From assembly GCA_016789025.1 (NCBI GenBank), contig JAEURC010000052.1:1-64000 (forward strand): a DNA stretch of 64,000 bases, in the 5' to 3' direction. The stretch comes from Anaerolineales bacterium. Lineage in GTDB: Bacteria > Chloroflexota > Anaerolineae > Anaerolineales > Villigracilaceae. The position numbers and the translations under genes are program-made. Of the stretch, positions 15,764 through 24,825 are shown piece after piece (positions within the stretch are counted from its first letter, which is position 1; the number at the start of each line of letters is the position of its first letter). Below the pieces are notes generated by a model, which was not told where the DNA came from, made no database searches, and saw nothing but the letters and a program-made list of their open reading frames with translations.

Positions 15764-17094
15764 CAGTCTCCAGTCTCCAGTCTCCGAATCTCTTTTACCC
15801 CCCGCCACGCCATCACCCCCACCGACGCGACATAATAAAACGACAACAACGCACCTGCCGCGACGATGCCGAATCGAGGCACGAGTACGAACGCCAACGC
15901 GATTTTGATTAAGCCGACGATGAGCGTGACCTTGATGGGATATTCAGGCATTCCGAGCGAAAGCAACAGCGGACGATTCCAGAACAACGTGTAATTGAAC
16001 GCGAGACCGACCACGAGCGCGATCATCGCGGGATACGCGGAAAGATAGCCCTCGCCGCTGTAGATCGAGATCATCCATTTTCCGAACAACACGAAGCCGA
16101 CGGCGATGGCGGCGTTGTACGCCAACGAAAGCGACGTGACCTTGCGTAGAAAATCTTTGAGCCGCGCCCACGCGCTTTGCACAACGAGACGATTGATCTC
16201 AGGGAACGTGCTTGCAATGAGCGGGTCGGTGACGATGGATAGAAAACTGACCAACGTGTACGCCACGCGATAATATCCCGCCGCGGTGGTGGAGAGGAAA
16301 AAGCCGACCCACAGAATTTCGCTTTCGCGGAAGATTTTGATGATCGTCGCGCTGACGTTGGAACTGACCGCGAACCAGATCAACTCGCGCCACGAAGCGA
16401 TGACCGAAAACGATTCGCGCCACCAGCCTTTGCCAAGCGCGCGATGCAATTGAATCTGCGCGGCGATGAACATGCCAAGCCCGAGAATTGTTTTGCTGAG
16501 GAGATATGCAAACAGGATCGTTTGAAGCGTGCCACCTGTGAGAAACGCGGCGACGATGACAATCGTCGTGACAATGCTTTGCAGGAGATTGACCGTGCCT
16601 TGTAATTTTATTTTGTTTGTGACTTGTAAAATGCCAGTGGCTGTTTCGGTGTTGAAGTTGGCAAGCAAGCCAATCGCGTAGACGGGGAACATCCACGCGA
16701 TGCCCGATGTTTTGGCAAGATTCGCTTCCGCCCAAAATGCTGTGACCGCGACGATGACGAACGCAAGAATTGAAACGAATAATTCTGTGAGCGCCGCCGC
16801 TTTCATCAACGCAGAGGCTTTGTCCTTTTCTCCCTTTTCGAGATATTCCCCTCCATATCTCACAACCACCTCGCTCATCCGAAACGAGAAGACGCTGTTG
16901 ACCGTCGAAGCGTAAAACAGGATGATGCCGAGCAAACCGAATCCCGAAGGTCCGAGCAGACGCGTGACCAACGCGCCTTGAAGCACGCTCAACGCCAACG
17001 CGATGGTATTGTTGCTGAAAAGGTGGAGGCTGTTGCCGACGACGCGGCGGAAGAGATTGTCTTCGCGGAGGGAGGTTCGGATTCGATGAAACAT
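15763..17094 (-). CDS. Polysaccharide flippase (Wzx/MATE-like)
   Basis: 443 residues, highly hydrophobic with about 12 membrane helices, starting with the family-typical NSLHLFSNNTIALALSVLQG and LVTRLLGPSGFGLLGIILFY. It is expected to move lipid-linked oligosaccharides or similar glycans across the membrane. TGATG overlap joins it to the downstream glycosyltransferase. Its C-terminal RRLETGD and stop codon come from three CAGTCTC heptamers. A GAGGT lies near the ATG, with a TACAAT further upstream; beyond that are three tandem hairpins. Confidence 0.92.
   Translation of the reverse strand: MFHRIRTSLREDNLFRRVVGNSLHLFSNNTIALALSVLQGALVTRLLGPSGFGLLGIILFYASTVNSVFSFRMSEVVVRYGGEYLEKGEKDKASALMKAAALTELFVSILAFVIVAVTAFWAEANLAKTSGIAWMFPVYAIGLLANFNTETATGILQVTNKIKLQGTVNLLQSIVTTIVIVAAFLTGGTLQTILFAYLLSKTILGLGMFIAAQIQLHRALGKGWWRESFSVIASWRELIWFAVSSNVSATIIKIFRESEILWVGFFLSTTAAGYYRVAYTLVSFLSIVTDPLIASTFPEINRLVVQSAWARLKDFLRKVTSLSLAYNAAIAVGFVLFGKWMISIYSGEGYLSAYPAMIALVVGLAFNYTLFWNRPLLLSLGMPEYPIKVTLIVGLIKIALAFVLVPRFGIVAAGALLSFYYVASVGVMAWRGVKEIRRLETGD
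15764..15784. repeat. Three exact CAGTCTC heptamers at a gene junction
   Basis: CAGTCTC three times in a row (15764-15770, 15771-15777, 15778-15784), partly continued by CGAATCTC. It encodes the last residues of the flippase (RLETGD-stop). Confidence 0.75.
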
Positions 17095-17108
17095 ACCTCG
17101 GCAAATTG

Positions 17109-17196
17109 TAATCGGTCTGACCGATTAGCGGGATCGAAAGCAGTTCTTGACGCAGTTGTACTGCGTCAAGACAGGCGACAATACAACTGTCGCCTG
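17109..17196. repeat. Three tandem perfect hairpins between divergent genes
   Basis: TAATCGGT-N3-ACCGATTA (17109-17127), CTTGACGCAGT-N3-ACTGCGTCAAG (17146-17170) and CAGGCGACA-N7-TGTCGCCTG (17172-17196). Hairpins 2 and 3 share an inverted AGTTGTAYTG core but have different paired stems. Confidence 0.75.
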
Positions 17197-17286
17197 AACT
17201 TCCGGCGGTATTCGCGTTCCTAAATTCCTTCTTATCAACCAACTTTCGCCACCCAGCCGGATCAAAAAGTTACCTTCGGGAGTCTT

Positions 17287-19701
17287 ATGATAAGATTCGC
17301 ACACGCAGTCAAGATAGGAGAAGCCAGCTTGATCGCCATTTTTCGTACAAAATCATCCAAGATACTATTGCTCTCAATTTTGCTAGCAAGCATGTCTTCC
17401 GCGTTTGGGGGAGGGCAATTTGCCCGCGCGCAGACCGAGGGAATCACGTTGAGCGCCGCGGCGGGGTTCGACGGGTATTGCAAGGATGGAAACTGGCTGC
17501 CCGTCCGCGTGCAAGTGGAAAATAACGGACCCGATCTGGATGCCAGCGTTGAAGTCTCATACAAAAATAGCAGCGGCGGCATAACTTCCACCACAACACA
17601 AGTCCAACTCCCAACCTCCTCGCGCAAAACCTTCTTCGTTTACATTTTTGCCCACGGATCGCTTAGAGATTTCGCGGTCAGCCTATTGGATGGAAAGAAG
17701 GTTCTGCAGCAAACAAAACTACTGACAAATTGTCTGGCTGGCAACATTATGCTGGTCGGCGCGATTTCCGATACGCCTGCGGCATTCGATAGGTTGAGCG
17801 ATGTGACTCCGCTGGGCGGGACCTCCCGCGTGGCGCAATTGAAAATTTCCGACCTGCCCGAACGCTATCAAGCCTGGGACGCGCTGGATGCGCTCGTCGT
17901 TTCAAACGCGGACACGGGCGCTCTCACCGCCGCGCAGAAACAGGCGCTGGACCTCTGGCTTAGTTCAGGCGGAAAATTGTTCGTCACCGGCGGGGCACAA
18001 TGGCAGAGGACAACCGCCGGGCTGAACGAATTCCTTCCTGTCGAAATAGGATCCACGCGAAATGTGACGGGGCTTTCGAGCCTCAGCGCGTATGTCGAAG
18101 ATGCGAATCCGCTGAATGCGGCGGCAATGGTGACCGTCGGAACGATGCGCGAGGATGCGCAGGCGTTGGTCGAGCAGAACGGAATCCCGATCTTCGCGTG
18201 GAAATCGGTCGGGTTTGGCGCGGTCTATTATCTCGCGGCGGACCCGTCGGTGAATCCGTTGCGCGGCTGGGTGGGAATGAAAACGCTGTACGAGCAATCG
18301 CTGGCGGCGCATTCGCCTCTTCCGTCGTGGGCGGTAACAACGTTTGATTCCACTGGATACTCCAATCCAGCGGAACAGGCGCTCGGCGCAATGAAAGAAT
18401 TGAGCATGCCTTCGATCCTTTACATCTGCGGCTTGCTCGGGTTGTATGTAGTTGTGATGGGACCGTTGAATTTTCTTGTCTTACGCCGCGCAAAACGCCG
18501 CGAACTGGCATGGATGACGATCCCCGCGTTGGTGATCCTTTTTTCGTGCGTGTTCTATGCCACAGGTTTTTCCTTCCGGGGGTTCACGCCCATCCTGAAC
18601 CGTTTAATGGTGATTCAAGCATGGGACGGCTTGCCGCAGGCAAAGGTAAAAGCGCTGGTGGGGATATATTCTCCCGTACGCGCCGAATATGAGGTGACCG
18701 CCGATGAGGGGTTCATGCCTTATGCGTTTTCGGGAAATTTCGGAGACTTGCAAACCGACAATCAGTGGGCGCTGATTCAACAAGATGACTCGATGACTGT
18801 GCCGGGCGCGCGCCTGGAGATCGCCGGCATGAAGGCGCTCATTCTGGAGGGGAGCCTGCCCGCGCTCCCGATCAGCCACACGCTGACGATAGACCTCGGC
18901 ACAGCGTCGCCCGCCGTTACCGGCGCCGTGGTTAACTCAAGCGAGTTCACTCTGAGGGATGCCATGCTCATCACCCCCGGCGGCTGGAAGAAACTCGGCG
19001 ATTTGAAACCCGGCGCTTCGGCGAATGTGAACCTCATCCTTCGCGCGACAAGTTCCAGTTTCTACTCCCTTCAGGCGAGCGATATTTTGAATTTCAACTC
19101 CATTTCGATGCAACCCGATGTGGAAGCCTCGCGGCGGTATGCTTTTCTGCAAACGGCTTTAACCATCAGCGATTATTCGTATATGAACACCGGCAACTGG
19201 GGCGTCTACCTGATGGGTTGGTTGGATCGCTCCGATCTGCCTGTTGGCGTAGACGGGCGGAGATATAACTCGGTAGATACGGTTTTGTACGTTCACAATC
19301 TCGCGCCCGAAATCAAAACAGCCGGCGATACGTTATACCTGCCATCGGGATTCTTTGCATGGGAATCGTCTAATCCGCTGATCTCGCCCTACACCGTGTA
19401 CGAGATTCCAGACGAGGGCTATATTCTGCGTTTCAGACCCGCCATGCCGATTCAATTCCGAAGCGTGCAATCGCTCAAGCTTATGCTGGTCAGTTCCAAT
19501 CCCAGCGCATTGACCGCCTATGCCTGGGATTTTGAAACCGAATTATGGGTGCAATTATCAGATAACAACATGACCATCACCATCCCCAACCCGGATCGTT
19601 TTGTCGCCTCCAATGGCGAGGTGCGCATCCGCGTGGTTCAGGATCAATCCGCGTATACCGAGATCACAGCCACATCCATCAATATGGAAGTGAAGCCATG
19701 A
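17287..19701 (+). CDS. Large membrane protein, first gene of the ABC/MoxR/VWA cluster
   Basis: 804 residues. An N-terminal hydrophobic segment (about 25-42, followed by ARAQ) looks like a signal sequence. Residues 150-340 resemble a class I glutamine amidotransferase-like fold (WDALDALVVSNAD, LDLWLSSGGKLFVTGG), followed by two membrane helices (about 378-425) and a beta-rich C-terminal region. GGGAG lies five bases before the ATG. It overlaps the ABC ATPase gene by ATGA, so both are co-translated. I do not recognise a named family; it is probably an extracytoplasmic accessory component of the neighbouring transporter. Confidence 0.8.
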   Translation: MIRFAHAVKIGEASLIAIFRTKSSKILLLSILLASMSSAFGGGQFARAQTEGITLSAAAGFDGYCKDGNWLPVRVQVENNGPDLDASVEVSYKNSSGGITSTTTQVQLPTSSRKTFFVYIFAHGSLRDFAVSLLDGKKVLQQTKLLTNCLAGNIMLVGAISDTPAAFDRLSDVTPLGGTSRVAQLKISDLPERYQAWDALDALVVSNADTGALTAAQKQALDLWLSSGGKLFVTGGAQWQRTTAGLNEFLPVEIGSTRNVTGLSSLSAYVEDANPLNAAAMVTVGTMREDAQALVEQNGIPIFAWKSVGFGAVYYLAADPSVNPLRGWVGMKTLYEQSLAAHSPLPSWAVTTFDSTGYSNPAEQALGAMKELSMPSILYICGLLGLYVVVMGPLNFLVLRRAKRRELAWMTIPALVILFSCVFYATGFSFRGFTPILNRLMVIQAWDGLPQAKVKALVGIYSPVRAEYEVTADEGFMPYAFSGNFGDLQTDNQWALIQQDDSMTVPGARLEIAGMKALILEGSLPALPISHTLTIDLGTASPAVTGAVVNSSEFTLRDAMLITPGGWKKLGDLKPGASANVNLILRATSSSFYSLQASDILNFNSISMQPDVEASRRYAFLQTALTISDYSYMNTGNWGVYLMGWLDRSDLPVGVDGRRYNSVDTVLYVHNLAPEIKTAGDTLYLPSGFFAWESSNPLISPYTVYEIPDEGYILRFRPAMPIQFRSVQSLKLMLVSSNPSALTAYAWDFETELWVQLSDNNMTITIPNPDRFVASNGEVRIRVVQDQSAYTEITATSINMEVKP

Positions 19702-20660
19702 GCGCGATCATCGAGATCAAAGACCTGAGCAAGCGCTTTGCCCGGCGGCTCGCGGTGAACAACGTCAATCTTTCCATCGAAAGCGGCGAGATCTTCGGCT
19801 TGGTCGGTCCCAACGGCGCGGGCAAGACCACCACCATGCGCATGGTCGTCGCCCTGCTCCAGCCCGATCGCGGCGAGATCACCGTGGGCGGGCATTCCGT
19901 GCGCAAATTTCCACGCGAAGTTCGCCGCATGATCGGCTTCATGCCCGATTCGTTCGGCGTATATAACGACATGACCGTGCAAGAGTACCTCGACTTCTTC
20001 GGCGCCTGCTACAAGATTCCCCCCTCTCAGCGCAAAACCCTCATCAACGACCTGCTTCAACTGGTGGACATCGCCCACCGCCGGGACGACATGGTGGATA
20101 CCCTCTCGCGCGGACTCAAACAACGCCTCTCCATCGCCCGCGTCCTGATCCACGACCCCAGCATTCTCATCCTCGACGAGCCCGCCTCCGGGTTGGACCC
20201 TCGTGCGCGCGTCGAAATCCGGGAACTCCTGTTGGAGATCGCGCGTCTCGGAAAAACGATCATTTTCTCCAGCCACATCCTCGCCGACGTGGCGGAACTC
20301 TGCACCCGCGTGGGAATCATGGAAGGCGGCAAGTTGGTGGCGCTCGGCGCGCTCAACGAGCTGACGGAAAAGGTCATGCCGCATCGCTTGATCCGCATCG
20401 CGTTGTTGAATCAGGTCGAGCCGGAGCAGGCGCAAAACGCGCTCGCCGCATTGCCGGGCATCTCCGCCGTCCGCGCGCAGGACGGACTCGGAAAAGCCGG
20501 TTGGCTATCCCTCGAAGCCGAGTTCACCGGCGACGACGCCTCTCTGCGCGGACTCCTCTCCGCTTTGGTCTCGCAAGGGCTCCCCATCATCCACTTCAGC
20601 GAAGAGACCCAAGACCTTGAAGAGGTCTTCATGCGAACCACGCGCGGGATCGTCTCATAA
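19698..20660 (+). CDS. ABC transporter ATP-binding protein
   Basis: 320 residues. Walker A GPNGAGKTTTMRM, Q-loop MIGFMPDSFGVYNDM, signature LSRGLKQRLSIARVL, Walker B ILILDEPASGLDP and H-loop IFSSHILADV are intact; the C-terminal 90 residues form the regulatory tail common in ABC-2 exporters. It is translationally coupled to the 804-residue protein (ATGA) and followed by a matching permease, as in gliding-type and Nos/Cu-type ABC systems near MoxR clusters. Confidence 0.95.
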   Translation: MSAIIEIKDLSKRFARRLAVNNVNLSIESGEIFGLVGPNGAGKTTTMRMVVALLQPDRGEITVGGHSVRKFPREVRRMIGFMPDSFGVYNDMTVQEYLDFFGACYKIPPSQRKTLINDLLQLVDIAHRRDDMVDTLSRGLKQRLSIARVLIHDPSILILDEPASGLDPRARVEIRELLLEIARLGKTIIFSSHILADVAELCTRVGIMEGGKLVALGALNELTEKVMPHRLIRIALLNQVEPEQAQNALAALPGISAVRAQDGLGKAGWLSLEAEFTGDDASLRGLLSALVSQGLPIIHFSEETQDLEEVFMRTTRGIVS

Positions 20661-20666
20661 TGGCAT

Positions 20667-20773
20667 GTCATTCTGAGCGGAGCGAAGAATCTCTGACATC
20701 ATCCAAGAGATTCTTCGCCGCAAAGAACAGGAGCGCGTCTCACATCGTCCCGATGTCCTTCGGGAGAATGACA
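20667..20773. repeat. Dispersed inverted repeat, TGTCATTCTGAG family
   Basis: TGTCATTCTGAGCGGAGCG (from 20667) begins the element and GGGAGAATGACA (to 20773) ends it; GAAGAATCTCT and AGAGATTCTTCGC form an inner inverted pair. A relative lies at 1394-1471. It fills the ATPase-permease gap. Confidence 0.75.
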
Positions 20774-20831
20774 TTGTTTAGGATAATAAGCAACGCGGCT
20801 AAAAAAGTTTGAAGTACGTATAGGAACCAAC

Positions 20832-21782
20832 ATGGAATCCACAACCTCCATTCCTGAAGCCCCCAAAAAGATCGAGCGGCAGAGCCTCCTCAGCCGTTTT
20901 ATAGACAACCCCGTCATCCTCAAAGAACTGCGCGGCAGGATGCGCGGCGGGCAAGCCTTTGTCTTGCTCAGCATCTACCTTGGGCTGATCGCCATGTTCA
21001 TCCTGTTTGTCTACAGTGTCATCTCCCCAGTCTATTCATTCGGGTTTGACCCAAGCGCCCGTCAAGACGCCGGCAAAGCGATCTTCGGCACGGTGGTCTT
21101 GCTCGAACTCCTGCTGGTCAGTTTCATCGCGCCCGGTCTCACCGCCGGGGCGATCACCTCCGAGCGCGAACATCAGACCTATGAGATACTGCGCACCACA
21201 TTGCTCTCGGCGCGCTCGCTGGTGTTGGGCAAACTTGGTTCTGCCTTTGCCTACATCTTTCTTTTGATCCTCACCGCCATCCCCCTGCAAAGTATCGCAT
21301 TTTTATTGGGCGGCGTGGGCGTAGGCGAATTGATCGCCTCCGGGTTGATGCTGATCGTCACCGCGGTTTTCTTTTGCACGCTGGGCATCTTCTTCTCCAG
21401 CCTCCTCAAACGGACGCTCGCCGCCACCGTCAGTTCGTACGCCGCGATCCTCTTTTCATTTTTCGTGATCGTGTTCATCTTTTTCCTCATTGCGTATACA
21501 GAGGCGCTTTCCTATAACAGCATTATCGAAGAATTTGCCGAATACATCCTAGGCTTGATCATCTGGGCGCTGGTTTGCACAAACCCCCTCATGGCGGCGA
21601 TCATCAGCGAAGTGATTCTTGTGGAAGATCAAAGTCTGTTCTACACTACGAGCCAAATGTTCGGCTCGAACGGACCGGCCTTCCTCCCCTCGCCATGGAT
21701 CGTGTACGTCCTGTTCTATGCGGGCTTCACCCTGCTCTTGATCTTCCTCAGCATCCAATTGGTAAAACGCCCGGAACGGTGA
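20832..21782 (+). CDS. ABC-2 type transporter permease
   Basis: 316 residues with about six hydrophobic helices: VLLSIYLGLIAMFILFVYSV, TVVLLELLLVSFIAPGLTAG, FAYIFLLILTAIPLQSIAFL and further ones to YVLFYAGFTLLLIFLSIQLV. The loop after helix 2, GAITSEREHQTYEILRTTLLSARSLVLGK, is the typical ABC-2 coupling segment. It pairs with the preceding ATPase. AGGAAC precedes the ATG. The following gene starts 3 bp after its stop. Confidence 0.9.
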   Translation: MESTTSIPEAPKKIERQSLLSRFIDNPVILKELRGRMRGGQAFVLLSIYLGLIAMFILFVYSVISPVYSFGFDPSARQDAGKAIFGTVVLLELLLVSFIAPGLTAGAITSEREHQTYEILRTTLLSARSLVLGKLGSAFAYIFLLILTAIPLQSIAFLLGGVGVGELIASGLMLIVTAVFFCTLGIFFSSLLKRTLAATVSSYAAILFSFFVIVFIFFLIAYTEALSYNSIIEEFAEYILGLIIWALVCTNPLMAAIISEVILVEDQSLFYTTSQMFGSNGPAFLPSPWIVYVLFYAGFTLLLIFLSIQLVKRPER

Positions 21783-21785
21783 GCC

Positions 21786-23360
21786 ATGTCAACCATCTCC
21801 GAACTCAACCAACCCCTCCACGCCTGGATTCGCCGCCTGCGGATACAGCGCGCGCTCACGTGGTCTCTGCGCGGCCTGATCGTCGGTCTGCTGTTATCGC
21901 TTGCTGTCGGGTCGCTCATGCTGTATCAAACCAAAATCCTGCGGGCTGAATTCCTCGCGCTCGTCCTCTCGTCAGCGCTTCTCGCCTCCATTCTTTTTGG
22001 ATTGATCGCCGCCCTCCGACGGATTCGTCCCCTCGACGCCGCCCGCCGCTTCGACCTTCTCTTCCATTTGGACGAACGCGTCAGCACCGCCGTCGAGCTG
22101 ACTCGCCTCCCCAGCCGCATCCCGCCCGATCTGCTTGATCGCCAACTCGCCGACGCAGTGACCGCCGCGCGGAAGGTGAATCCGCGCCGTGACCTGCCAC
22201 TGCAAACAAAACCGCGCGAGGCGCTCATCGCTGTGTTGTGCGTCGCGTTGACGTCCCTCGTCTGGTTTCGCGGCGAGGCGATGTTTCAAGCCGCGCAACA
22301 AGCGCGCAACGTCGAACAAGCCGTGCAAGAACAAGTTACCCAGATCGAAGAGATCATTCAACAGATCGAAGCGAACGACGCGCTGACCGACGAGCAAAAG
22401 CAAGCCATCACCGAACCGCTCAAAGAGGCGCTACAGGCATTGCATGATAATCCCTCGCTTGAAAATTCTGTGTCAGTGTTGACCAACACCGGCGAAGAAT
22501 TGCAAGCGCTCTCAGACCCGCAAGCGCAGCAGACGAACGAAGCGCTGAAAGAGGCGGGGAATCAACTCGCGAATCAAAACGGCAGTCCGCTTGAATCGGT
22601 GGGGGAGCAATTGGCGCAGGGCAACGCCGTCAACGCCGCGACGGAACTTGCGAACATTGATCCCAGCCAGTTGAGCGCGGAGGAGCAAGCGCAACTCGCC
22701 GATCAGTTGAACGCGCTGGCAGAGTCGCTTCAATCTACGAATCCCGAATTGGCGAATCAACTTAATCAGGCGGCGGAGGCTCTGCAAAACGGCGATGTCC
22801 AAGCCGCGCAACAAGCGTTGGATCAAGCCGCGCAATCCCTCGCGCAAACGGGACAGCAAGTCGCGTCGTCGCAGATCGCAAGCCAGACCGCGAGTCAACT
22901 TCAACAAGGGGCGGGGCAGGTGTTGGCGGCGGGAGGCGGAGGTCAGCAGGCGAGTCAGGGGAATCAAAGCGGGCAAAATGCCGGGGGTGGCGGGGCAGGC
23001 TCAGGATCCGGAAATGAATCGGGCGAGTCCCAAGGCGGAAACGAAGCGGGGAGCGATCCCATCGCGCAGAACAACGGGCCCGGCGATGGCGGCGAATCAT
23101 CCTACGAACAAATTTACGCGCCGCAATTGTTGGGAGGCGAAGGCGGCGAGCAGGTGAACCTGCCGCCCTCCGACCCGAACAGCGGCGAGGTGATCGGGCA
23201 GGGACCGACGACGCCGGGCAGTCCCGGCGAAAGCACGGTTCCGTATAACGAAGTGTATTCGCAATACCAGCAGGTCAATAACGAGGCGATCGAAAACGGA
23301 AGCGTTCCGCCCGCGTTCATTCAGATCGTCAAAAATTATTTCGATTCGTTGAAACCGTAG
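21786..23360 (+). CDS. Unrecognised membrane protein with Ala/Gln-rich helical region
   Basis: 524 residues. Two membrane helices near the N-terminus (about 25-75), a third at about 140-155, then a long Ala/Gln/Asn-rich, coiled-coil-like region (about 170-400; for example AEEQAQLADQLNALAESLQ), a Gly/Ser/Asn-rich linker and a conserved-looking tail VPPAFIQIVKNYFDSL. The order resembles DUF4175-like proteins of MoxR/VWA clusters, but I cannot confirm that. It starts 3 bp after the permease and is probably part of the same operon. Confidence 0.78.
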   Translation: MSTISELNQPLHAWIRRLRIQRALTWSLRGLIVGLLLSLAVGSLMLYQTKILRAEFLALVLSSALLASILFGLIAALRRIRPLDAARRFDLLFHLDERVSTAVELTRLPSRIPPDLLDRQLADAVTAARKVNPRRDLPLQTKPREALIAVLCVALTSLVWFRGEAMFQAAQQARNVEQAVQEQVTQIEEIIQQIEANDALTDEQKQAITEPLKEALQALHDNPSLENSVSVLTNTGEELQALSDPQAQQTNEALKEAGNQLANQNGSPLESVGEQLAQGNAVNAATELANIDPSQLSAEEQAQLADQLNALAESLQSTNPELANQLNQAAEALQNGDVQAAQQALDQAAQSLAQTGQQVASSQIASQTASQLQQGAGQVLAAGGGGQQASQGNQSGQNAGGGGAGSGSGNESGESQGGNEAGSDPIAQNNGPGDGGESSYEQIYAPQLLGGEGGEQVNLPPSDPNSGEVIGQGPTTPGSPGESTVPYNEVYSQYQQVNNEAIENGSVPPAFIQIVKNYFDSLKP

Positions 23361-23366
23361 AACGCA

Positions 23367-23424
23367 GCCGCAGAGAACACAGAGATTTTGAGATTTTTCT
23401 CTGAGAACTCTGCGGTCTCTGTGG
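23367..23424. repeat. Inverted repeat of 9-bp CACAGAG-type words
   Basis: CCGCAGAGAACACAGAG on the left is mirrored by CTCTGAGAACTCTGCGG and CTCTGTGGC on the right, immediately after the stop of the preceding gene. Confidence 0.6.
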
Positions 23425-23445
23425 CTAAACATCTCGCAATCACAA

Positions 23446-23607
23446 GCGACATGTTGCACTTTTCTAAATTAATCGAGCAATAAACCAAACCACTGAGACA
23501 CGGAGACGCAGAGAAAACCAATTAAAAACTCCGTGACTCAGTGTCTCCGTGGTTCAAAACGAAGCGGAAGGATTGCTCGGTTTAATTGTTAATCTACAAA
23601 ATGTCGC
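23446..23607. mobile_element. MITE-like element with 36-bp inverted ends, upstream of moxR
   Basis: Left end 23446-23481 and right end 23572-23607 are inverted copies of equal length, matching at 26 of 36 positions with perfect outermost 7 bp (GCGACAT) and innermost 8 bp (CGAGCAAT). The interior holds a second inverted repeat of CACTGAGA, CACGGAGA and CGCAGAGA octamers. No target duplication is obvious. No ORF. Confidence 0.6.
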
Positions 23608-23624
23608 GTTACATGGAGATATAC

Positions 23625-24602
23625 ATGACTTTAACCGTTGACCAATTTCTCGCGCGCGCAGAAACGATCGAAAATGAAGTGGGGCGCGTCATCGTCGGGC
23701 AAAGCGACGTGGTGCGGCATGTGCTGGTGAGCATCCTCGCGGGCGGGCATGTGTTGCTCGAAGGCGTGCCGGGACTCGGCAAGACGATGCTGATCCGCAC
23801 GCTGGGCGAGGCGCTAGATTTGAAATTCTCGCGCATTCAATTCACGCCCGATATGATGCCCGCCGACATTATCGGCACGGAGATCCTCAGCGACTCGAAC
23901 GGGTCGCGCGAGTTCCGTTTCCGCCGCGGACCGGTGTTTGCCAATTTGATCCTCGCGGACGAGATCAACCGCGCCACGCCGAAGACTCAATCGGCGTTGC
24001 TCGAAGCCATGCAAGAAACTTCGGTGACGGCGGCGCAACAGACCTATCGTCTCGATGAGCCGTTCTTCGTGATGGCGACTCAGAATCCGCTTGAAATGGA
24101 AGGGACGTATCCCTTGCCCGAAGCGCAACTGGATCGCTTCTTCTTTAAAGTTAACGTGAATATGCCGAACGTGAACGAGATGGTCGAGATCATGGATCGC
24201 ACAACCGGCAAAGACTCTCCCTCGGCGAACAAGGTCGTCAGCGGCGCGGAAATTTTGGAGATGCGCGAACTGGCGCGCGGCGTGCCGATGGCGTCGCACG
24301 TCAAAGAGTTTGTCGCGCGTTTGGTCCTCGCCACGCATCCCGAAGACCCGAACGGTTCGCCGCTGGTGAAAAAATTTGCGCGGTACGGCGTCTCGCCGCG
24401 CGGCGCACAGGCATTGACGTTAGGCGCCAAAGTCACCGCGCTGTTGAACGGTCGCTTCAACGTCGCCTTCGAAGACATCAAAGCCGTCGCTCCCGCCGCG
24501 CTGAGGCATCGCCTGTTGTTGAACTTCGACGGTTTGGCAGAGGGAGTGAAGACGGATGATGTGATCGGCGAGTTGATCAGTACTTTGGCAATATCTGTTT
24601 AA
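23625..24602 (+). CDS. MoxR-family AAA+ ATPase
   Basis: 325 residues from MTLTVDQFLARAE; GGAG seven bases upstream decides this start over two in-frame upstream ATGs. Walker A EGVPGLGKTMLIR, Walker B NLILADEINRATPKTQSALLEAM and the sensor region MATQNPLEMEGTYPLPEAQLDRF define the MoxR family. These ATPases act as chaperones with VWA-domain partners, usually encoded as here by DUF58 and BatA-type genes next door. Its upstream region lies within a MITE-like element. Confidence 0.96.
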   Translation: MTLTVDQFLARAETIENEVGRVIVGQSDVVRHVLVSILAGGHVLLEGVPGLGKTMLIRTLGEALDLKFSRIQFTPDMMPADIIGTEILSDSNGSREFRFRRGPVFANLILADEINRATPKTQSALLEAMQETSVTAAQQTYRLDEPFFVMATQNPLEMEGTYPLPEAQLDRFFFKVNVNMPNVNEMVEIMDRTTGKDSPSANKVVSGAEILEMRELARGVPMASHVKEFVARLVLATHPEDPNGSPLVKKFARYGVSPRGAQALTLGAKVTALLNGRFNVAFEDIKAVAPAALRHRLLLNFDGLAEGVKTDDVIGELISTLAISV

Positions 24603-24609
24603 AAAACTT

Positions 24610-24753
24610 CGGTGGTCGAGTAGACAGCGGCGCTCTTCCGCTGTCGTATCGAGACCACCAGAATACATACAATCTTTTGTTACAAGAATTTCTTTACGTC
24701 GTGGTGGTTTCGATACGTCCCGCGACGAGCATCGCGGAACTACTCAACCACCG
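24610..24753. repeat. REPIN-like paired palindromic repeat, copy B
   Basis: Unit 1 (24610-24659) CGGTGGTCGAGTAG to CGTATCGAGACCACC; a spacer with TTGTTACAAGAATTTCTTTA; unit 2 (24703-24753) GGTGGTTTCGATACG to CTACTCAACCACCG. Confidence 0.88.
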
Positions 24754-24775
24754 ATTTGGAATCAAACAAACCTTC

Positions 24776-24810
24776 TTTCCTCTTTCATCTTTCATTTCAT
24801 CCTTCATCCT
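24776..24810. repeat. Heptamer tract in the leader of the DUF58 gene
   Basis: TTTCCTC, TTTCATC, TTTCATT, TCATCCT, TCATCCT in direct succession, ending 15 bp before the ATG at 24826. Confidence 0.7.
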
Positions 24811-24825
24811 TCAAAATTCCTCCTT

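Noticed and set aside
17109-17196. Possible CRISPR array or tRNA-like cloverleaf from regularly spaced hairpins
   Set aside because: Only three hairpins with unequal spacing and different sequences, no constant direct repeat, no acceptor or T-arm sequence.
19644-20435. 263-codon antisense frame over the ABC ATPase
   Set aside because: Overlaps a fully motif-supported ABC ATPase and has no recognisable features.
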